Assembly (NCBI GenBank): GCA_032164295.1
Contig: JAJHTX010000005.1
Location: forward strand, 1,798,001-1,862,000
From: Inonotus obliquus
Taxonomy: Eukaryota > Basidiomycota > Agaricomycetes > Hymenochaetales > Hymenochaetaceae
DNA length: 64,000 nt
Direction of reading: 5' to 3'
Part shown: in pieces, positions 1 to 11,717 of the stretch
How the letters are laid out: each line of letters opens with the position of its first letter
Numbering within the stretch: position 1 is the first letter of the stretch
Made by a program: the position numbers and the translations under genes
Notes under the pieces: generated by a model
What the model saw: the letters and a program-made list of their open reading frames with translations, nothing else
Told to the model about the DNA's origin: nothing
Databases searched by the model: none

Positions 1-1601
1 ATCAGCCATCATCAACCATAAGTCCAATAATTCAACTTACTCGTGATTGTCGACAAATGTCACAGCATCCCATGGACGTCTTTCAACTAAAGTATTCTTG
101 AGTATTTGGCGCAAATCGTAATTCGGACCTTGTTTGCTAGCATGATGAAAGTTGTAGTGTAGAGGAACGTCGAAGAATGAAGTCTGGAAAGGCGTCGTGA
201 ATAACTGCACTGTACAAGATGCCGGCACGATACTCACCGAGCCTCTCAGCAAGTCGGAATAATGATCTAGGATTTTGATGCTACAAAAGGGCTCTGTAAA
301 GCTGCAAGTCGTCAAGGAATGTATACCCACTCTCCGGACCAAAACTCAGATACGACAAAGAAATCAGGCTTCCCGATGCTCTTCTTCGTTCGTTGAAGCT
401 GGATATCGTATGAGACCACGGTACGATGGAAAGAGGGATATTTGACGAACAAACTCGCACATGAATCTCCTGTCGTAGTGTTTCATTGCGTCCATCCTGA
501 AGCCGACCACACCTGTTTGCTTAACAGTTGTGTGTCATGCCTCGTGCTGCGACCTTCGCAAACAACTCCTACCTCAACAATCCAAGTTCCCCAGTTGAAC
601 AGATCCTGCTTGACGTCGGGCTGACGGTGATCAATCTAAGAGTATTATAAGTATTACAATTCTTGTGGCCCGAGCATACGACTTACATCGCACCCGAGAA
701 GATAGTCAAAGTTCCCAAGCTCATTCGCTACGTGTTTAGACCATCCGCTTCGCCCAGGGCCAGGGATATAGAAGATGCCTTGAGTCCTTGTCCTATCATC
801 CCACTCACAACCTGTGGATCGTCCTCTCTAGAGGCGGGGTTCTGCAACGGCAAGGTGATGACTGACCAGAGAAATGACGATGATTCCATTTCATCGAACT
901 GTACTGAGGATACAATCAGCGATCTCTCATCTGAATATTCAAGCGGTATACTTTGTCCTGCCTTCCAGGGAAGTTGAATATTGTCCATGCCTGAGAACAT
1001 CGGTATTACAAACTTCGATATGGCATTAGGATCGTTAAGATTACCTCGATCTCTCTAGGAGGGCCTTTGCGAACCAGTCGGTTCTTTTCATCTACGGGGA
1101 TAACTTGAATCGTCTCTTTCTGGTCCCCGCGAAATCTATGCTATAAATACTCTTGTTAGAAACCTTTTCTTGTTGAAAATAACATCACTGACATTCAAAA
1201 CAATGTCGGCGATTACACCAAGTCCGTGAGACTTGGCAACAGAGCAAGCCTGAATTAATTCGTCTTTTACTCCCCAGCAAGTGGCGACCGTGTCCTTCTG
1301 ATAAAACTCGCCAAGATCCCACTATTTCAAAGATTGGAGTCAGTCACTTGGTCTTGTAAGATAATGGACACGCACGAGATCATATGCATCGTAGCCACAA
1401 CACTGAAATCATTAGAAATTACATATTTCTGCGAGTTCACGAATTATTTACTTCAAGGGTATCACTCTTTGCCATAGGCGGTAGCCAGACATGGGTAAAA
1501 CCTCGCTCCTTAAGGCGGGGAACTTCGCGCTCGAAATGCTTCCACCAGCTCATTTGTTCATTTCCGCGAGTGTCCCAAGTGAAGAATTGTATCTGGACCA
1601 T
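1..1601 (-). CDS. GH13 alpha-amylase, intracellular fungal type (partial, 3' end off the left edge)
   Basis: Hydrolyses internal alpha-1,4-glucan bonds; probably cytosolic, since no signal peptide is visible. The gene looks broken in any single frame but becomes continuous once about a dozen introns of ~50 nt are removed. In order the exons give IQFFTWDTRGNEQ, VWLPP, GYDAYDL/WDLGEFYQKDTV, FNFPGRQDK, YSSMKWNHRHFSG, GWSKHVANELGNFDYLLG, TGVVGFRMDAMKH (catalytic Asp), VVSEFWSG (acid/base Glu), SFFDVPLHYNFHHASKQG and DAVTFVDNHE (third catalytic Asp), so all three catalytic residues are present. The start at 1601 is preceded directly by an in-frame TAA. The last visible exon is 41-183, ending at a GTAAGT donor. 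The (beta/alpha)8 C-terminal half and domain C are outside the window. The pattern fits the bacterial-type intracellular amylases of higher fungi (GH13_5). Confidence 0.85.
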
Positions 1602-2520
1602 TCGTTAGTTTAGGAAGACATTAAGAACTCTGACAAAAGACTTTAATGCACCATTAAAGGATTCCTGTCTTGACTGTTGGGTTGCAGAGCCATTGTCTTC
1701 AAAGAATCAGAATGGCGTAGAGTTACTTTACATGTAAGTACATACCTTGGGAGTCGACTAATGCTTTCAAAGCGAGGACCTGAACAATCTGACGACTTGA
1801 TCAATCCAAGCTCTACTCGCATGCGGATGGGTGATTACCCGCAGACAAATTTGAGGTGAGGACTTAATGACCAACCTTTCTTGACCTTATTCACTTCTGA
1901 GGCACTCTTTCAGATTGTGGAGGCCTTAGTCCCAGGTAAGCTGCATACGCCGTATGAGATAAGTGGGGAACCGGGACTAGTAGACGTGAGAAATATTGGC
2001 AACTTGAAAATATCCCAGGCTTGCCGAGAGGCGTCGATCTCCCCTTCTAATTCGGGCTTAAGTTGCAACTCCGCAACGATATCCTCAGTCAGTTTTCGCT
2101 CGCACTTTCTTTCGCATTCGTCCACGACTGCCACGGGGTCTTTGCTCACATTTCGTGGGCAGGAAGACTCTGTATAGGCAAGAACGCTTCTGTTCTATAT
2201 GTGGCCGGGATCGATAAGCCTCCTTAATCGCTCTGATCACGCTCATCCACGTCGATATGGAGTTTCATGATGTGGCGACATCTTTGAATGTGATAAAGTG
2301 TACCACTTGGAGGTCGAAAATATTGTTTTAAATGATACGGAATGGATGCCTAAGATGCATGTCCTTGTAACAATCTGCTTGTCATGGGATGGTTTTGATC
2401 GTGGACTCCTAAACTCAAACTCAAACACGCCTGATCATAGGGGACCCAGTACTTCACGCTCAACCGTATCCGTATCGACTACACACTCAACACTCACCAC
2501 TTTCCTTTGTTACTGTAGGT
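1602..2520. other. Intergenic, divergent promoters; no recognised gene
   Basis: This lies between the amylase start (reverse) and the eIF4G-like start (forward). A 79-codon reverse-strand frame at 1910-2149 has no recognisable family and no clear exon partners. I see no RNA gene or repeat. Confidence 0.5.
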
Positions 2521-3885
2521 ATGCAAAATCCCAGTAACGGTGGCTATGTCAGTATAATTCATAAGCTCTGATTTGCTCCCGCTAAGTTCTTATTTAATCA
2601 CAGTATCCTAGCGTCCTTAAACCCAGGAAACCATCCACAGAGAACTCGAATCCTCTTTCCGGCGCTGGACCACTATGTAACTCCAACGCTAGTGCATCCC
2701 CTCAGAATCGTACTGCACTTCCCGGTCAGAGGAAGACTTTCAAGTTATCGGATGCATCAGGTCATGAAGTAGATCTGGATCGTCTCCGAAAGCCCTGCGC
2801 TGCTCCGTATTTGACATCCTTTTCTCCTGCCTTAGATAAGGATGCACGACAGAAAGTTGGTCCGGAGACGGGAGAGGCACGATTGAAGAGAATGGAGGAA
2901 GAGGCACGGAGGAAGGAGAAGGAAGAGGAGATGAAGAAGTGCGAGGCGAAAGAGGCTGAGGATCGCAACCAGCGGGAGGACGCGGAGAAGGCAAGAGCCA
3001 TAACTGAGGCTAATGTCGAAGCCAGAAAGACAAAGTCTGTCCCTCTCGACATCGAATCAAAAAGGGAAGATGCGGACTCCTTGACCACTACCAACGCACC
3101 TATGTCGGCATTCGAAAGGTTGAAACAACGGCTTCTTTCTGCCCCACTCGAGCTTTCATCCACGCGCAAGTCTATCGATCAACCACCATCTGCCCTTGCT
3201 ACCGCTCGTCACATCCAGAACGTGTACCAGATCAAATATCCTGAGGGCATCGTGAGTCCTGAACCCCAGCTCAATGCGAACGCCAAAGACGGCAAATTCC
3301 GGTTCGTGTATTCACCTTCCGCTCAGATATAGGCGTATTGAAATGCAGCCTTCAATTAGCTATGATCGCAACTTCCTCCTCCAGTTCATGCCTATCTGCA
3401 AAGAGAAGCCGGACAATCTTGCCGACCTTGAAGCCATTGGACTGATACCCACTGATTATACACCTCGCGGACGCCGTAATGGACGCGGTAGACCAACGTC
3501 ATCAACTACAACCAGCCAAGCTTCAATCGGCTTGGGCCTTGGGGTGTTGAATAGTAAAATGGGCCCATCTTTAAGAATGGGAAATTTCTCTTTCGGCCGG
3601 CACGGGAAGTTGACGGGCGAGGATCGCTTCATGCCGTCGACTTCGCTGGGTGGTCGGCTCGGTTCTTTGTCTCTGGAAGAAGGCAGTCCGTCAACTATGG
3701 CTCGCACCCCAAGGCAAGACGTACCAGGCGCCTCGGGCAAGAAACGCATACGCAGTGGACGAGGTAATAGATCGCACAAAAACTTCCATGCCCAAGCTAC
3801 CACTGGCACGCCCATTGAACTGTCTCACCGAACACGTACCAACGCAGACCTTGGTCTTGAACTGGGATTGGGATCTCCGACATGA
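2521..3885 (+). CDS. eIF4G-like protein, N-terminal/eIF4E-binding part only (no MIF4G)
   Basis: Three exons (2521-2547, 2604-3301, 3360-3885) join in frame to about 416 codons. Features in order: TFKLSDASGHEVDLDRL, matching the conserved pre-coiled block of fungal eIF4G; a charged E/K/R helix (KRMEEEARRKEKEEEMKK); then ARHIQNVYQIKYPEGI...NANAKDGKFR joined to YDRNFLLQF. The last contains the canonical eIF4E-binding motif Y-X4-L-phi. A basic RGRRNGRGR tract and a RTPRQDVPGASGKKRIRSGRG segment follow, as in eIF4G upstream of MIF4G. The frame then ends at 3885, where full eIF4G would continue into the MIF4G/HEAT domain. It is probably a partial duplicate that could bind eIF4E without recruiting eIF4A/eIF3. 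The start ATG at 2521 follows a possible CTGTAG acceptor, so another 5' exon is possible. A relic with a chance-open frame remains possible. Confidence 0.7.
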
Positions 3886-4203
3886 GGTGATTAACTGTGA
3901 ATTAGATTGAGCAACATGCATATGTGGAAGTGGGAAAGCACATCACCCTGAGCGTCGATCGAGATGTTATGGAAGTTACCCGCCTTTTTGATGTCGACTC
4001 ATTCGTGTTGTATCGAACGTACGAAAGATGGATAAAAAGGTCATTTGTAAATTGTAATGTATTCTCAGTGATCCTACTACTACTAGTGTTCTTTCCCTGG
4101 CTGTAGTGACTAGTGTGGTTTGACCTCGTGGAAATCACGTGTTCGTTTTTGACCGTGTCGCGTCGCGTTACCTGTTCATTTCCTACGTTGAGCACTGACC
4201 ACC
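3886..4203. other. Intergenic spacer and promoter of the coiled-coil gene
   Basis: About 318 nt with no coding signal I can support. It ends with a CACC context directly before the ATG at 4204. Confidence 0.5.
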
Positions 4204-6411
4204 ATGGCACTCGTGGGTAGAAGTCCCATAAAGGTCACAGCTGCTTTTTCGACGGCTCCCCAAGAGGCGATGGCAGCTTCGCTGCAAGCTCACATAGATG
4301 AACTCGTCCAGAAGAATCGTACATGCGAACACACCATCAAGAGGTTACAACAGGCCCTCGCGGATGAGAAGGAGCGTGGCACTGATGTCGTCTCTCGTCT
4401 CAGATCCGAACTGCAGCAAGAACGGGAGGAATGGAGAGAAGGCTGTGATTCCTTGCTAGCCAGCCATCGTATTGTACATATCCGTACACTCATCGAGTTG
4501 GACAAGGAACGGATGAATTGCGTGCTAGAGAAGGAGGAGAATCGGAGGGACAAGATCAGCGTACTTCATCGTGATTATAAGCTCACGCTCTTCCAGGCGA
4601 AGGAGTCTGAACTCGAGGCAAAGGTCGGGGAGCTGGAGGATGCATTGGAGGAGCTTACGGAAGAACACGATCAAGACGCCAGGGAGTATATGGAGAGGAT
4701 TTGTGTCTTGGAGAAGAGCTTGCACAAGGCAGAGAGACTCCGTACGGATGTCGCATCGCGCCTGAAGGCCAGAGAAGCTGAGTTTACGTCCTTGCAGGTT
4801 CGTTCCTATCCATGTACTCGATACAACATAATGGACATTCAATATTCTGGTCTGTTAGTCCGAGTTGTCTGTACTACGGAAAGAGAATGCTACATTGAAG
4901 GCCTCATCCGAGTCCACTGCTACGAAATTGGAGCGAACAACCCTCCAACTTGAAGGCGCGAAGACAAGTTTAGCTGAAATAGAGAGCACAAATGCAGATC
5001 TCAAGCGAACAAACGCAGACCTAAAACGACAGATGGACAGATGGCAAAACTTAGAGACGAAGGGCGGCGCTGAGGTGGAAGAAATGAGAAAGCAGAAGAT
5101 AGAATTGGAAGTCCAGGTCAAGGAGCTCCAGGGGAGAGTGAAGGATGTGGAAAAGGCCGAAAAGGACCTTACGAAGACACTAGAGAGGGAGCGTAAGAAG
5201 GTCGAGAAACTGAAGAATGATAATGATAGAATGGCGGTCAGTCGTGTTTCTGCCTCTCTACCGTTGATGTTGCCCACACACCACGGTCAATCCAGGAAGT
5301 TACAGAGGATGCACAAACCATCGCGAAGAAAGCTCAAGATGAGTATGAGGAAGCAGCAAACCAGCTGCTCGCGGCCCAAAGCCTCATTGAGAAACTGCAG
5401 TCTGACCGGACGCTAAAGGGACAAGTCCGAAAGGTAAGCCGTATCGGTCCACATTTCCACAAACGTTAACTCTGGACACAAAGGGGAAGTTGCCGGCACG
5501 GGATGACCCACCTATTGCTGATGCACTCGAAAACCATGACCCATCCGAGCGTGAAGTTGAAGCAGCGTTAACACCTCAACCGAAATCCCGAGTTCGGCCC
5601 CGACCCGCGAACAAACGAAAGGAGGCAGAAACACAAGATGCTGCGGTTGAAGTCGATAGACCAAGACGGAACAAGCCCCGAGCGAGAGTTGCTTCAAGCA
5701 GTAAGAAGCAGATTACTGAGGAAGCTGGGACAGAAACCGAACAAGATGATGACGAGGTTCCACGAAACAAGCGCGGCGGAAAGTCGCAAACCCGAAAGAA
5801 AGTAGAGGGATCGATACGAAAACGTAAGGACAAAGCTACGGAATCAGACAGCGAAGAAGATCCGGAGGTGGTGGAAAAGATGCCACCAAACACAAGTAAA
5901 GATAAAGGGAAGGCGAAGGCGACGGAACCTGCTAGCGACATGGAAGACAAACCCAGAACAAAGAAGAAAGAACGGGCAAAGAAAGTCGACAATGATGATG
6001 CGAGCGACTCGGACGATGTCCCGAAGAAAGGCGGGACAAGGGGACGGAAAGCGGATAGGGATGCTAAGACTGATAACGCAGGCGGTCAGTCGAAAAGCCG
6101 CAAACCAAGTTCCAGTCAAGGCCCGCGAATAAAGGTGGCCGACAACACAGACGAACAGGACACACAACCAAAGAAGAAAAAGAAGAGATTATTCCCGCCG
6201 TCACAGGCGGAAACGTTCCCCTGGGACGTGCTGCCGAAGGTATGTCCGTTCATCAATATTATCGTGTTAATTGCTGAGGCATCCATGCTGTAAGGGTGAG
6301 GGGTTCGCGGGGCTGAATATCCCGACGCAGTTATCTCCAGTAAAAGAGACAGATGCCGTGCCAGCACGTTCTGTGTTCGGAAAAGTTGGCTCTGCCTTAG
6401 GCTTCAGATGA
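4204..6411 (+). CDS. Coiled-coil protein with a basic/acidic, nuclear-looking tail
   Basis: The start ATG at 4204 sits in CACCATGG. Introns are at about 4799-4857 (ending GTTAG), 5233-5292, 5437-5486 and 6240-6294. All joins are in frame, giving a single protein of roughly 660 residues that ends ...VFGKVGSALGFR at 6411. The first two thirds are heptad-rich (ELEAKVGELEDALEEL; NADLKRTNADLKRQM; KELQGRVKDVEKAEKDL), predicting a long coiled coil. The last third is low-complexity and highly charged with repeated K/R blocks (KPRTKKKERAKK, PKKKKKRLFPP) and acidic patches (DSEEDPE), typical of nuclear or chromatin-associated scaffold proteins. I do not recognise the family. A kinetochore or spindle-pole role would only be a guess. 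Confidence 0.75.
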
Positions 6412-6579
6412 ACTGTAAGCATTTGGTTTGCTTTTGGTTTTTCATAAGTTTTATTTCGCTGTGAGAAATGAGTGAGGAAAATCGTGTGAATATCTTGCCT
6501 TAGAAGGATGATAGTTTTATCACTTGCGTGGTTGAAGCGCCATCAATGACTTGTCCACCTTCCCATCGTCAAGGCTTCC

Positions 6580-8631
6580 ATGAACGATCGCGACAGCGAC
6601 GTCGAGGCGGACTCGCTCTTTGGGTCACCGCCTCCCTCACCTGCGCTTGGTATTAATAGAGGTGGGTCACCAGAACTAGCATTGCCAGGTGGGCCAGGCG
6701 AAAGCTGCCCTATACTACCAGCATTGTCAAAAAATGTGGGGACCATTGCACTTCCTGGTTCCCATAACTGTTCTGAACTTGAAGACAGTCATCCAGTGTA
6801 TCTCCCTGGGCCGCATCATAACCATCCGGTTCGTCCGACGCGGCAAGTCCAACCTCCCCTACGAATCAAGCATTGGGTGGGGCAGGGGGCAACTTATGAA
6901 CACATAACCAACTCTAATCGGCCAAAGCCTACGCAGAAGAAAAAGAAGGCGAATATCGCGAATACCGCTGCGCCTAATCCAAGGACCAGCAGATCGAATA
7001 CTACGCTTCCACCTAGTTTTTTTAGTCAGCAATCCGTTCTTCGTCCAACGAACGTCCTAGGAGGCATCGATCTTGCACAGTTACCCCCTCACGTCGCGCG
7101 AGGGTTGTCTAAGGATAATCCGATAGTAGTAGAGGAGGAGGTAACAGAGGCTTCTGCGATGCATCGTCCAACGAACGCGTCTTTGCCGAGCAGCCAGTCG
7201 ATTGCGGACACATTGGTTTCTCAGGGTAACTTGTTTCCCGTCTTACAGTCTCTTATGCCTTTCCTTGGGCCCAACACGAATTTTGGGTGGTGGTCTGGTC
7301 AGGGTTTGCAGCAGTATCGTTGCTCCAGTAACAAGCCCACCACGCACGTAATGGCCCCACCATTGAAGAAACGGAAGCTTAACTCTGTGCCGGCGGGTGC
7401 GAAAGACTGGGACGTTCCTTATCCGTTCTCCGCAGACGAAGGCCCACCGAACTACTTGGATGGCTGGAAGAAGAAGCGGGGTAAGAAGTTGATGATGCGG
7501 CTTGTTTCTTTGGTTCGTGAAGCGGTCCAAAAAGCGGCTGCAACAACTCCGGTACACGAAGAGTTTTCAAAGCCGACGTCGAATCCCCCAGCCATTGTCC
7601 CCACCGAGCAACATACGCCCGTACTGGATATGGATATTGATGAACCTCTGAGTTGCTCTGCTTCCCCTCCCCCACTCATGTCAACATCGCCCCCGCCGGA
7701 GTCACAAGCAATGTTTTCGGATTTATTTTCCCCTTCGTCCGGTAACGTGGATTCTTCTTGGGACTTCACGTCTGAATTCGACTCGTTCCTGGGTGCCGTC
7801 AACGATGCCCTGAGCGACCCCAATGTTCAGCTTACCGGTAACGACTTGGAGATGATGTCATCGTATCCGTTTTCGCCCACCCCGTCTAGCTCGTCGACTT
7901 TGAGCTCATCCACTCGTCTTTCAACTCCATGCGATATCACCCAGCTCCCTTTGGCTGATGGCAAAGAAAACGAATTTTCTCAATTCGAAGACTTGAACTT
8001 TGATATTCCTATTGATCCGGCCCTTTTCGACTCCGTATGGGCGGATTCGTCGACACCGGCGACGCAATATCCGGTGGATGCGATGTTCGACTTGGCCTCT
8101 CCGTCGGGGGCTGAGTTATCCAATGTCACGGGAAACCACAGCGAAAATGGGACCTGTGCTCCGGACTCTTTCTTATTCGACCAAGGTTTGTGGGACTCAA
8201 TAAGCAAGGATCCGGATCTGTTCTCATCTGTTCTCTCTTCAGTCAACAACTCTGGGAGCAAAGGAACGCCAGTCGCATCTGACACGATTATGATTGCCGC
8301 TGATACCCAAGCATATTCCTCCCCGACCGCGGGTGAACCAGTTGTATCAACACAGAGTACCGATAGTCCACAACAACAACCTCTTGCTTCGAGTCAGGCG
8401 GCCCAACAGCCAATGGAACTTCATTTTATGCCTCCTGTGGTGGACGCACCCATTCACGGTAAGAATGGTTCTTCGAAAAAACTGGATCAACAAGATATTC
8501 TGCGACGTGCGAGGATACGAAGGGAACAGTTAGCTGCGGAGATAGCGCGTGCGAAAATTGAATTATGGGAGACGACTATCGAGCAGGGTGTGCTTACCCA
8601 TTTATCGAAGGACAAGGAGCTGCAGCGATAG
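6580..8631 (+). CDS. Hypothetical disordered protein, 683 aa, intronless
   Basis: A single open frame begins ATGAACGATCGCGAC and ends at TAG/TAGG near 8631. It is rich in Ser, Pro, Asp and Asn with homopolymeric stretches (SSSSTLSSSTRLST), short basic blocks (QKKKKAN; PPLKKRKL, a good NLS candidate) and repeated acidic/phenylalanine motifs in the second half (FSQFEDLNFDIP; DSFLFDQGLWDSI) that resemble transcription-activation segments. The last ~45 residues form a charged helix (RRARIRREQLAAEIARAKIELWE) that may be a coiled coil. No DNA-binding domain is visible, so transcription-related function is inference from composition. It is unusual for this neighbourhood in having no introns. Confidence 0.6.
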   Translation: MNDRDSDVEADSLFGSPPPSPALGINRGGSPELALPGGPGESCPILPALSKNVGTIALPGSHNCSELEDSHPVYLPGPHHNHPVRPTRQVQPPLRIKHWVGQGATYEHITNSNRPKPTQKKKKANIANTAAPNPRTSRSNTTLPPSFFSQQSVLRPTNVLGGIDLAQLPPHVARGLSKDNPIVVEEEVTEASAMHRPTNASLPSSQSIADTLVSQGNLFPVLQSLMPFLGPNTNFGWWSGQGLQQYRCSSNKPTTHVMAPPLKKRKLNSVPAGAKDWDVPYPFSADEGPPNYLDGWKKKRGKKLMMRLVSLVREAVQKAAATTPVHEEFSKPTSNPPAIVPTEQHTPVLDMDIDEPLSCSASPPPLMSTSPPPESQAMFSDLFSPSSGNVDSSWDFTSEFDSFLGAVNDALSDPNVQLTGNDLEMMSSYPFSPTPSSSSTLSSSTRLSTPCDITQLPLADGKENEFSQFEDLNFDIPIDPALFDSVWADSSTPATQYPVDAMFDLASPSGAELSNVTGNHSENGTCAPDSFLFDQGLWDSISKDPDLFSSVLSSVNNSGSKGTPVASDTIMIAADTQAYSSPTAGEPVVSTQSTDSPQQQPLASSQAAQQPMELHFMPPVVDAPIHGKNGSSKKLDQQDILRRARIRREQLAAEIARAKIELWETTIEQGVLTHLSKDKELQR

Positions 8632-8950
8632 GTTTGATTAGATAGGGCGATTCGATAGTTTCGTTACTGATTATTCACTTTTCTGTTATGCCTCTCTGAC
8701 GATGACTTGACCACTAGTTCATGAAATATCCTCATAACTCATTGCAAGCGCATGTTCATAGTTTCTGGTGTACATAGTAAAGCGTAATGCTACAAAGTGA
8801 AGTTTCTCACGATTACAACTTATGTGTATCAATCTATGTACCAATCTACTACCAACATCACGTCCCCCTGATTCCGGCCGAAGTCTCTGGAGACTCGAAC
8901 TGCATACATTCCTTCGATTTCTTGCACTCTACATCGCTCGCTCAATAACA
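8632..8950. other. Intergenic spacer
   Basis: About 319 nt between two forward genes, AT-rich, with no coding or RNA signal that I can support. Confidence 0.5.
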
Positions 8951-10163
8951 ATGCATTCTCATCTCGTTCGTCTTACCTCGCAGGAGGCCCGCGTCCTCTC
9001 CTCTCCATCCAGAACCCTAATAACACAACTTCATACTCCTCGAACCCCTCGAACCCCTCGACTTCGACGCCCATTCTCCACCTCCCCTCTCGTCCACGAT
9101 TTCCATTTTGACACGCACCATTTCGTACAGAGATTAGAAAGAGAAGGGTTGAACCGAGCTCAGGCAGAGGGGATTATGAGTGCTATGGCGGAGGTTATTG
9201 ATGAGAGTATTAGGAATATTACGAGTAATATGGTTACAAAGGCTGAACAGGAGAAGGTACGCGTGATTTGTGGGTTTCTGTGTTTTGAGGTTCATGCTCA
9301 TTGGGTTGCTTGTCGATGCGAATGAATGCGATTCATGGGTCAACTGCTACACGGGACCCTTGTCGACCTTCATTACTACTGACCTGGCCTCGGCGTGTGG
9401 CATCAATCATGGACTCACGGACGACACCAAACCCAAATCCAAACGAATAGCACCAATACACTCAAAAAGTCGACTTTGCTCAACTCAAATCCGAATTACA
9501 ACTAATGGAGAAGAACGATCTTTCGATGATGAAAGCAGATAATGATCATTTAGCTACGGATCTTGAGAGGCTTAAGCAGAGGTTACGTGAAGAGATCACT
9601 AGGACTCAGGCTGGTGTTAGGTTGGATTTGAATTTGGAGAAAGGTGTGTTGCTATGTTTTGGTTTTTTTGGTGTTGGTGTTCGTTCGTTCGTTCGTGCTT
9701 TTCTTTGTTGGAGTGTTGGATGTTTCGTTTTATCTGTTGCGTTTATTCGTCGACTCGGAAGGTGAGCTGATTACTTGTTCGATGAACACAGGCCGAATGC
9801 GCGAAGCATCCTCAGGACAAGAGCTCAAGATTAAAGAAGTGGATACTCGAATCGAGAGGGAAATCGCTGAACTGCGTACTGCGATTCAAGCTTCAAAGGT
9901 CCGCCTTCGCCTATTTCTCCCTCCCTTCTCCCTTCTCTCCCCTATCCTGTTCCTCTTCATATTCTCTATAAGCTCTTCCCTGTACTAACCTGATACGATA
10001 TTGAACCTTCTCTAGGCTGTCACTTTACAGTATCTCGTTGGCTTTGGTATGTGCTCTGTTCCGTCTTTGTGTCTGTTGATTCGAACGTTGATATTTATGG
10101 TTTCTTTTTGTAGTTACTGGATGCTCTGCTCTCCTTATGGCGTACCTCCGCTTCCGTTTATAA
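8951..10163 (+). CDS. Mitochondrial MCUR1/CCDC90-type protein (DUF1640)
   Basis: Five exons (8951-9256, 9451-9643, 9792-9898, 10016-10046, 10114-10163) join in frame. The N terminus is a mitochondrial presequence type (MHSHLVRLTSQEARVL, R/S/T-rich, then RRPFSTSP). The body carries the family blocks FDTHHFVQRLEREGLNRAQAE, EVIDESIRNITSNMV and TKAEQEK, then KVDFAQLKSELQLMEKND, DLERLKQRLREEITRTQAG, VRLDLNLEKGRMRE and KIKEVDTRIEREIAELRT. The C terminus is a transmembrane helix (VTLQYLVGFVTGCSALLMAYLRFRL). Relatives (yeast Fmp32, human MCUR1/CCDC90B) sit in the inner mitochondrial membrane and are tied to cytochrome c oxidase assembly or calcium-uniporter function. The C-terminal exons are only 31 and 50 nt, so automatic annotation could miss them. 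Confidence 0.9.
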
Positions 10164-10583
10164 GCCCCCGCGGATTCATCACATCTACGGCCTTCGCTAT
10201 TTCTTTTTTTAAAGCTCCTTCGGTTTCCTTGGGCTTTAGATTCCTAGACATGCGGTTACGGTACAGAAATTGAAAGAGAGAAGAACTTCTCGTTTTCGAA
10301 GATTGTGAAGAACATTATATAATTAACTACTGTATTAAACATAAATACATAACTACATAAACATAACATCCTAGCCAAAACCAAAAAACCAGAAGAACCA
10401 GCTGCGCGACAAGAGACACGATACGGGACAGACAGCAAGGAAACGAGACAGTGAAAACAGAGAGGTGATGCAGAGTAGGGTGTAGTACTAGGTGTGCTGG
10501 GGATGGCCTATGTTGACAGCGGTGGTGGTGGTATACAACGAATACTACTTTTTCGCCATAGGCAAGCACGTCTGAAGAGACGT
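10164..10583. other. Convergent 3' regions of the MCUR1-type and SUR2 genes
   Basis: About 420 nt holding both 3' UTRs. There is an AT-rich stretch near 10310-10370. No further gene seen. Confidence 0.5.
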
Positions 10584-11717
10584 TTAGGATGTCTTGTCCT
10601 TCTTCCCCTTTGTACGACGTTGCCTCGCCTCTAATGTCTCCCGACTCATACGTGTACCCAGAACGACATCCCAATGGATAAAGAAGGGTTGAGCAAAGTT
10701 GCTCTTGATACCAATGATCTATTCCAAATATCATGTCAGCCGCCATGCACAAATACATACGAAAAACAAAAGAAGAGAAAGACATACCTGATGATGAATA
10801 TCATGATAATCCGCATTATTACTAAACAAAAACTGAAGTGGGTCCAAAGGTAATCGATAACCACAATGATCATCAATAGTCTTCAAAACTGAAAATACGA
10901 ATAAAACGATTCCTTGTCTGACAGACATCAAAGAAACGAAATGAGCTACTCCTGCTCCGACTGTGTCTAATACTAGACCTTCGATGGGGTGATTATAGAG
11001 AGCTCCGTAGGCGTAGGGAACGTAGAGGCGATGGTGCCATGAGTGAAAGTGACGGTAGAGGAATTTGTTTACGTGGAAAGCTCGGTGGAGGAAGTATTGC
11101 CAGGTGTCGATACATGTCCTACAAAGGGAAAAGGGAATAGAATATTCGTTCGAGTTTAGCTGAGTGGCTAAAGAAATCGCGGTTTAAGGAAGCACTCACA
11201 TAGCAAAGAGTAGTTGTGCCAACGGTATAGCATACCAATACGCAAACCAAACGACAGCAGGTCCATACGATCGTAGAAGCCTGACCGCGTTCGTTTCTCC
11301 AAGTATCAACCTCGCCCCAAACTCAACACCATTCCTAATTTTTCCTACATCCGTTAAAACGGTCTTCATCTCCACAGACGAATCCAACCACCACAACCCG
11401 AGACCCGTTTGGATAGCTTGTTCGAATAAAACCCAAAACAAACAACTTCTCCTCGAAACCAGATTCTTTGATTTGACTTCTTTCGATTCGTGTATTCGAT
11501 ATTTATTTATCCACGGCGAGTCGATTGAGTCGAGGATATGGAAGAACAACGAATAGGTCCAATATGCGATCATGGGGGCGACTAGAGAGAGAATGTCGTC
11601 TGACACTGAATCCAAGACAGATTGACGAGGGATATGGTAGAAGGCTGGCGAGGAGTGTACGTAGTGGTATAAGCCGCTATCATTGAAAAAAGGGATGTCC
11701 GTAGCGTTCGTCGTCAT
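10584..11717 (-). CDS. SUR2: Sphinganine C4-hydroxylase (SUR2-like)
   Basis: Hydroxylates C4 of dihydrosphingosine/dihydroceramide to make phytosphingosine in the ER membrane; a di-iron enzyme of the fatty-acid hydroxylase superfamily. Three exons, 11717-11200, 11119-10788 and 10718-10584, join in frame. Diagnostic blocks are SLVAPMIAYWTYSLFFH and KYRIHESKEVKSKN, then the histidine boxes HRAFH, HSWHH and HDIHHQ, plus VPYAYGALYNHPIEG, DDHCGYRLPLDP and IKSNFAQPFFIHWD, all typical of Sur2. Several hydrophobic helices are present. The start is the ATG at 11717 (MTTNATDIPFF). An upstream in-frame extension begins only at GTG. The adjacent reverse-strand ERG25-like gene belongs to the same superfamily. 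Confidence 0.93.

Noticed and set aside
1..1601. The amylase region first looked like a frameshifted pseudogene
   Set aside because: Removing short GT-AG introns restores every frame change and all three catalytic residues, so it is read as an intact gene.
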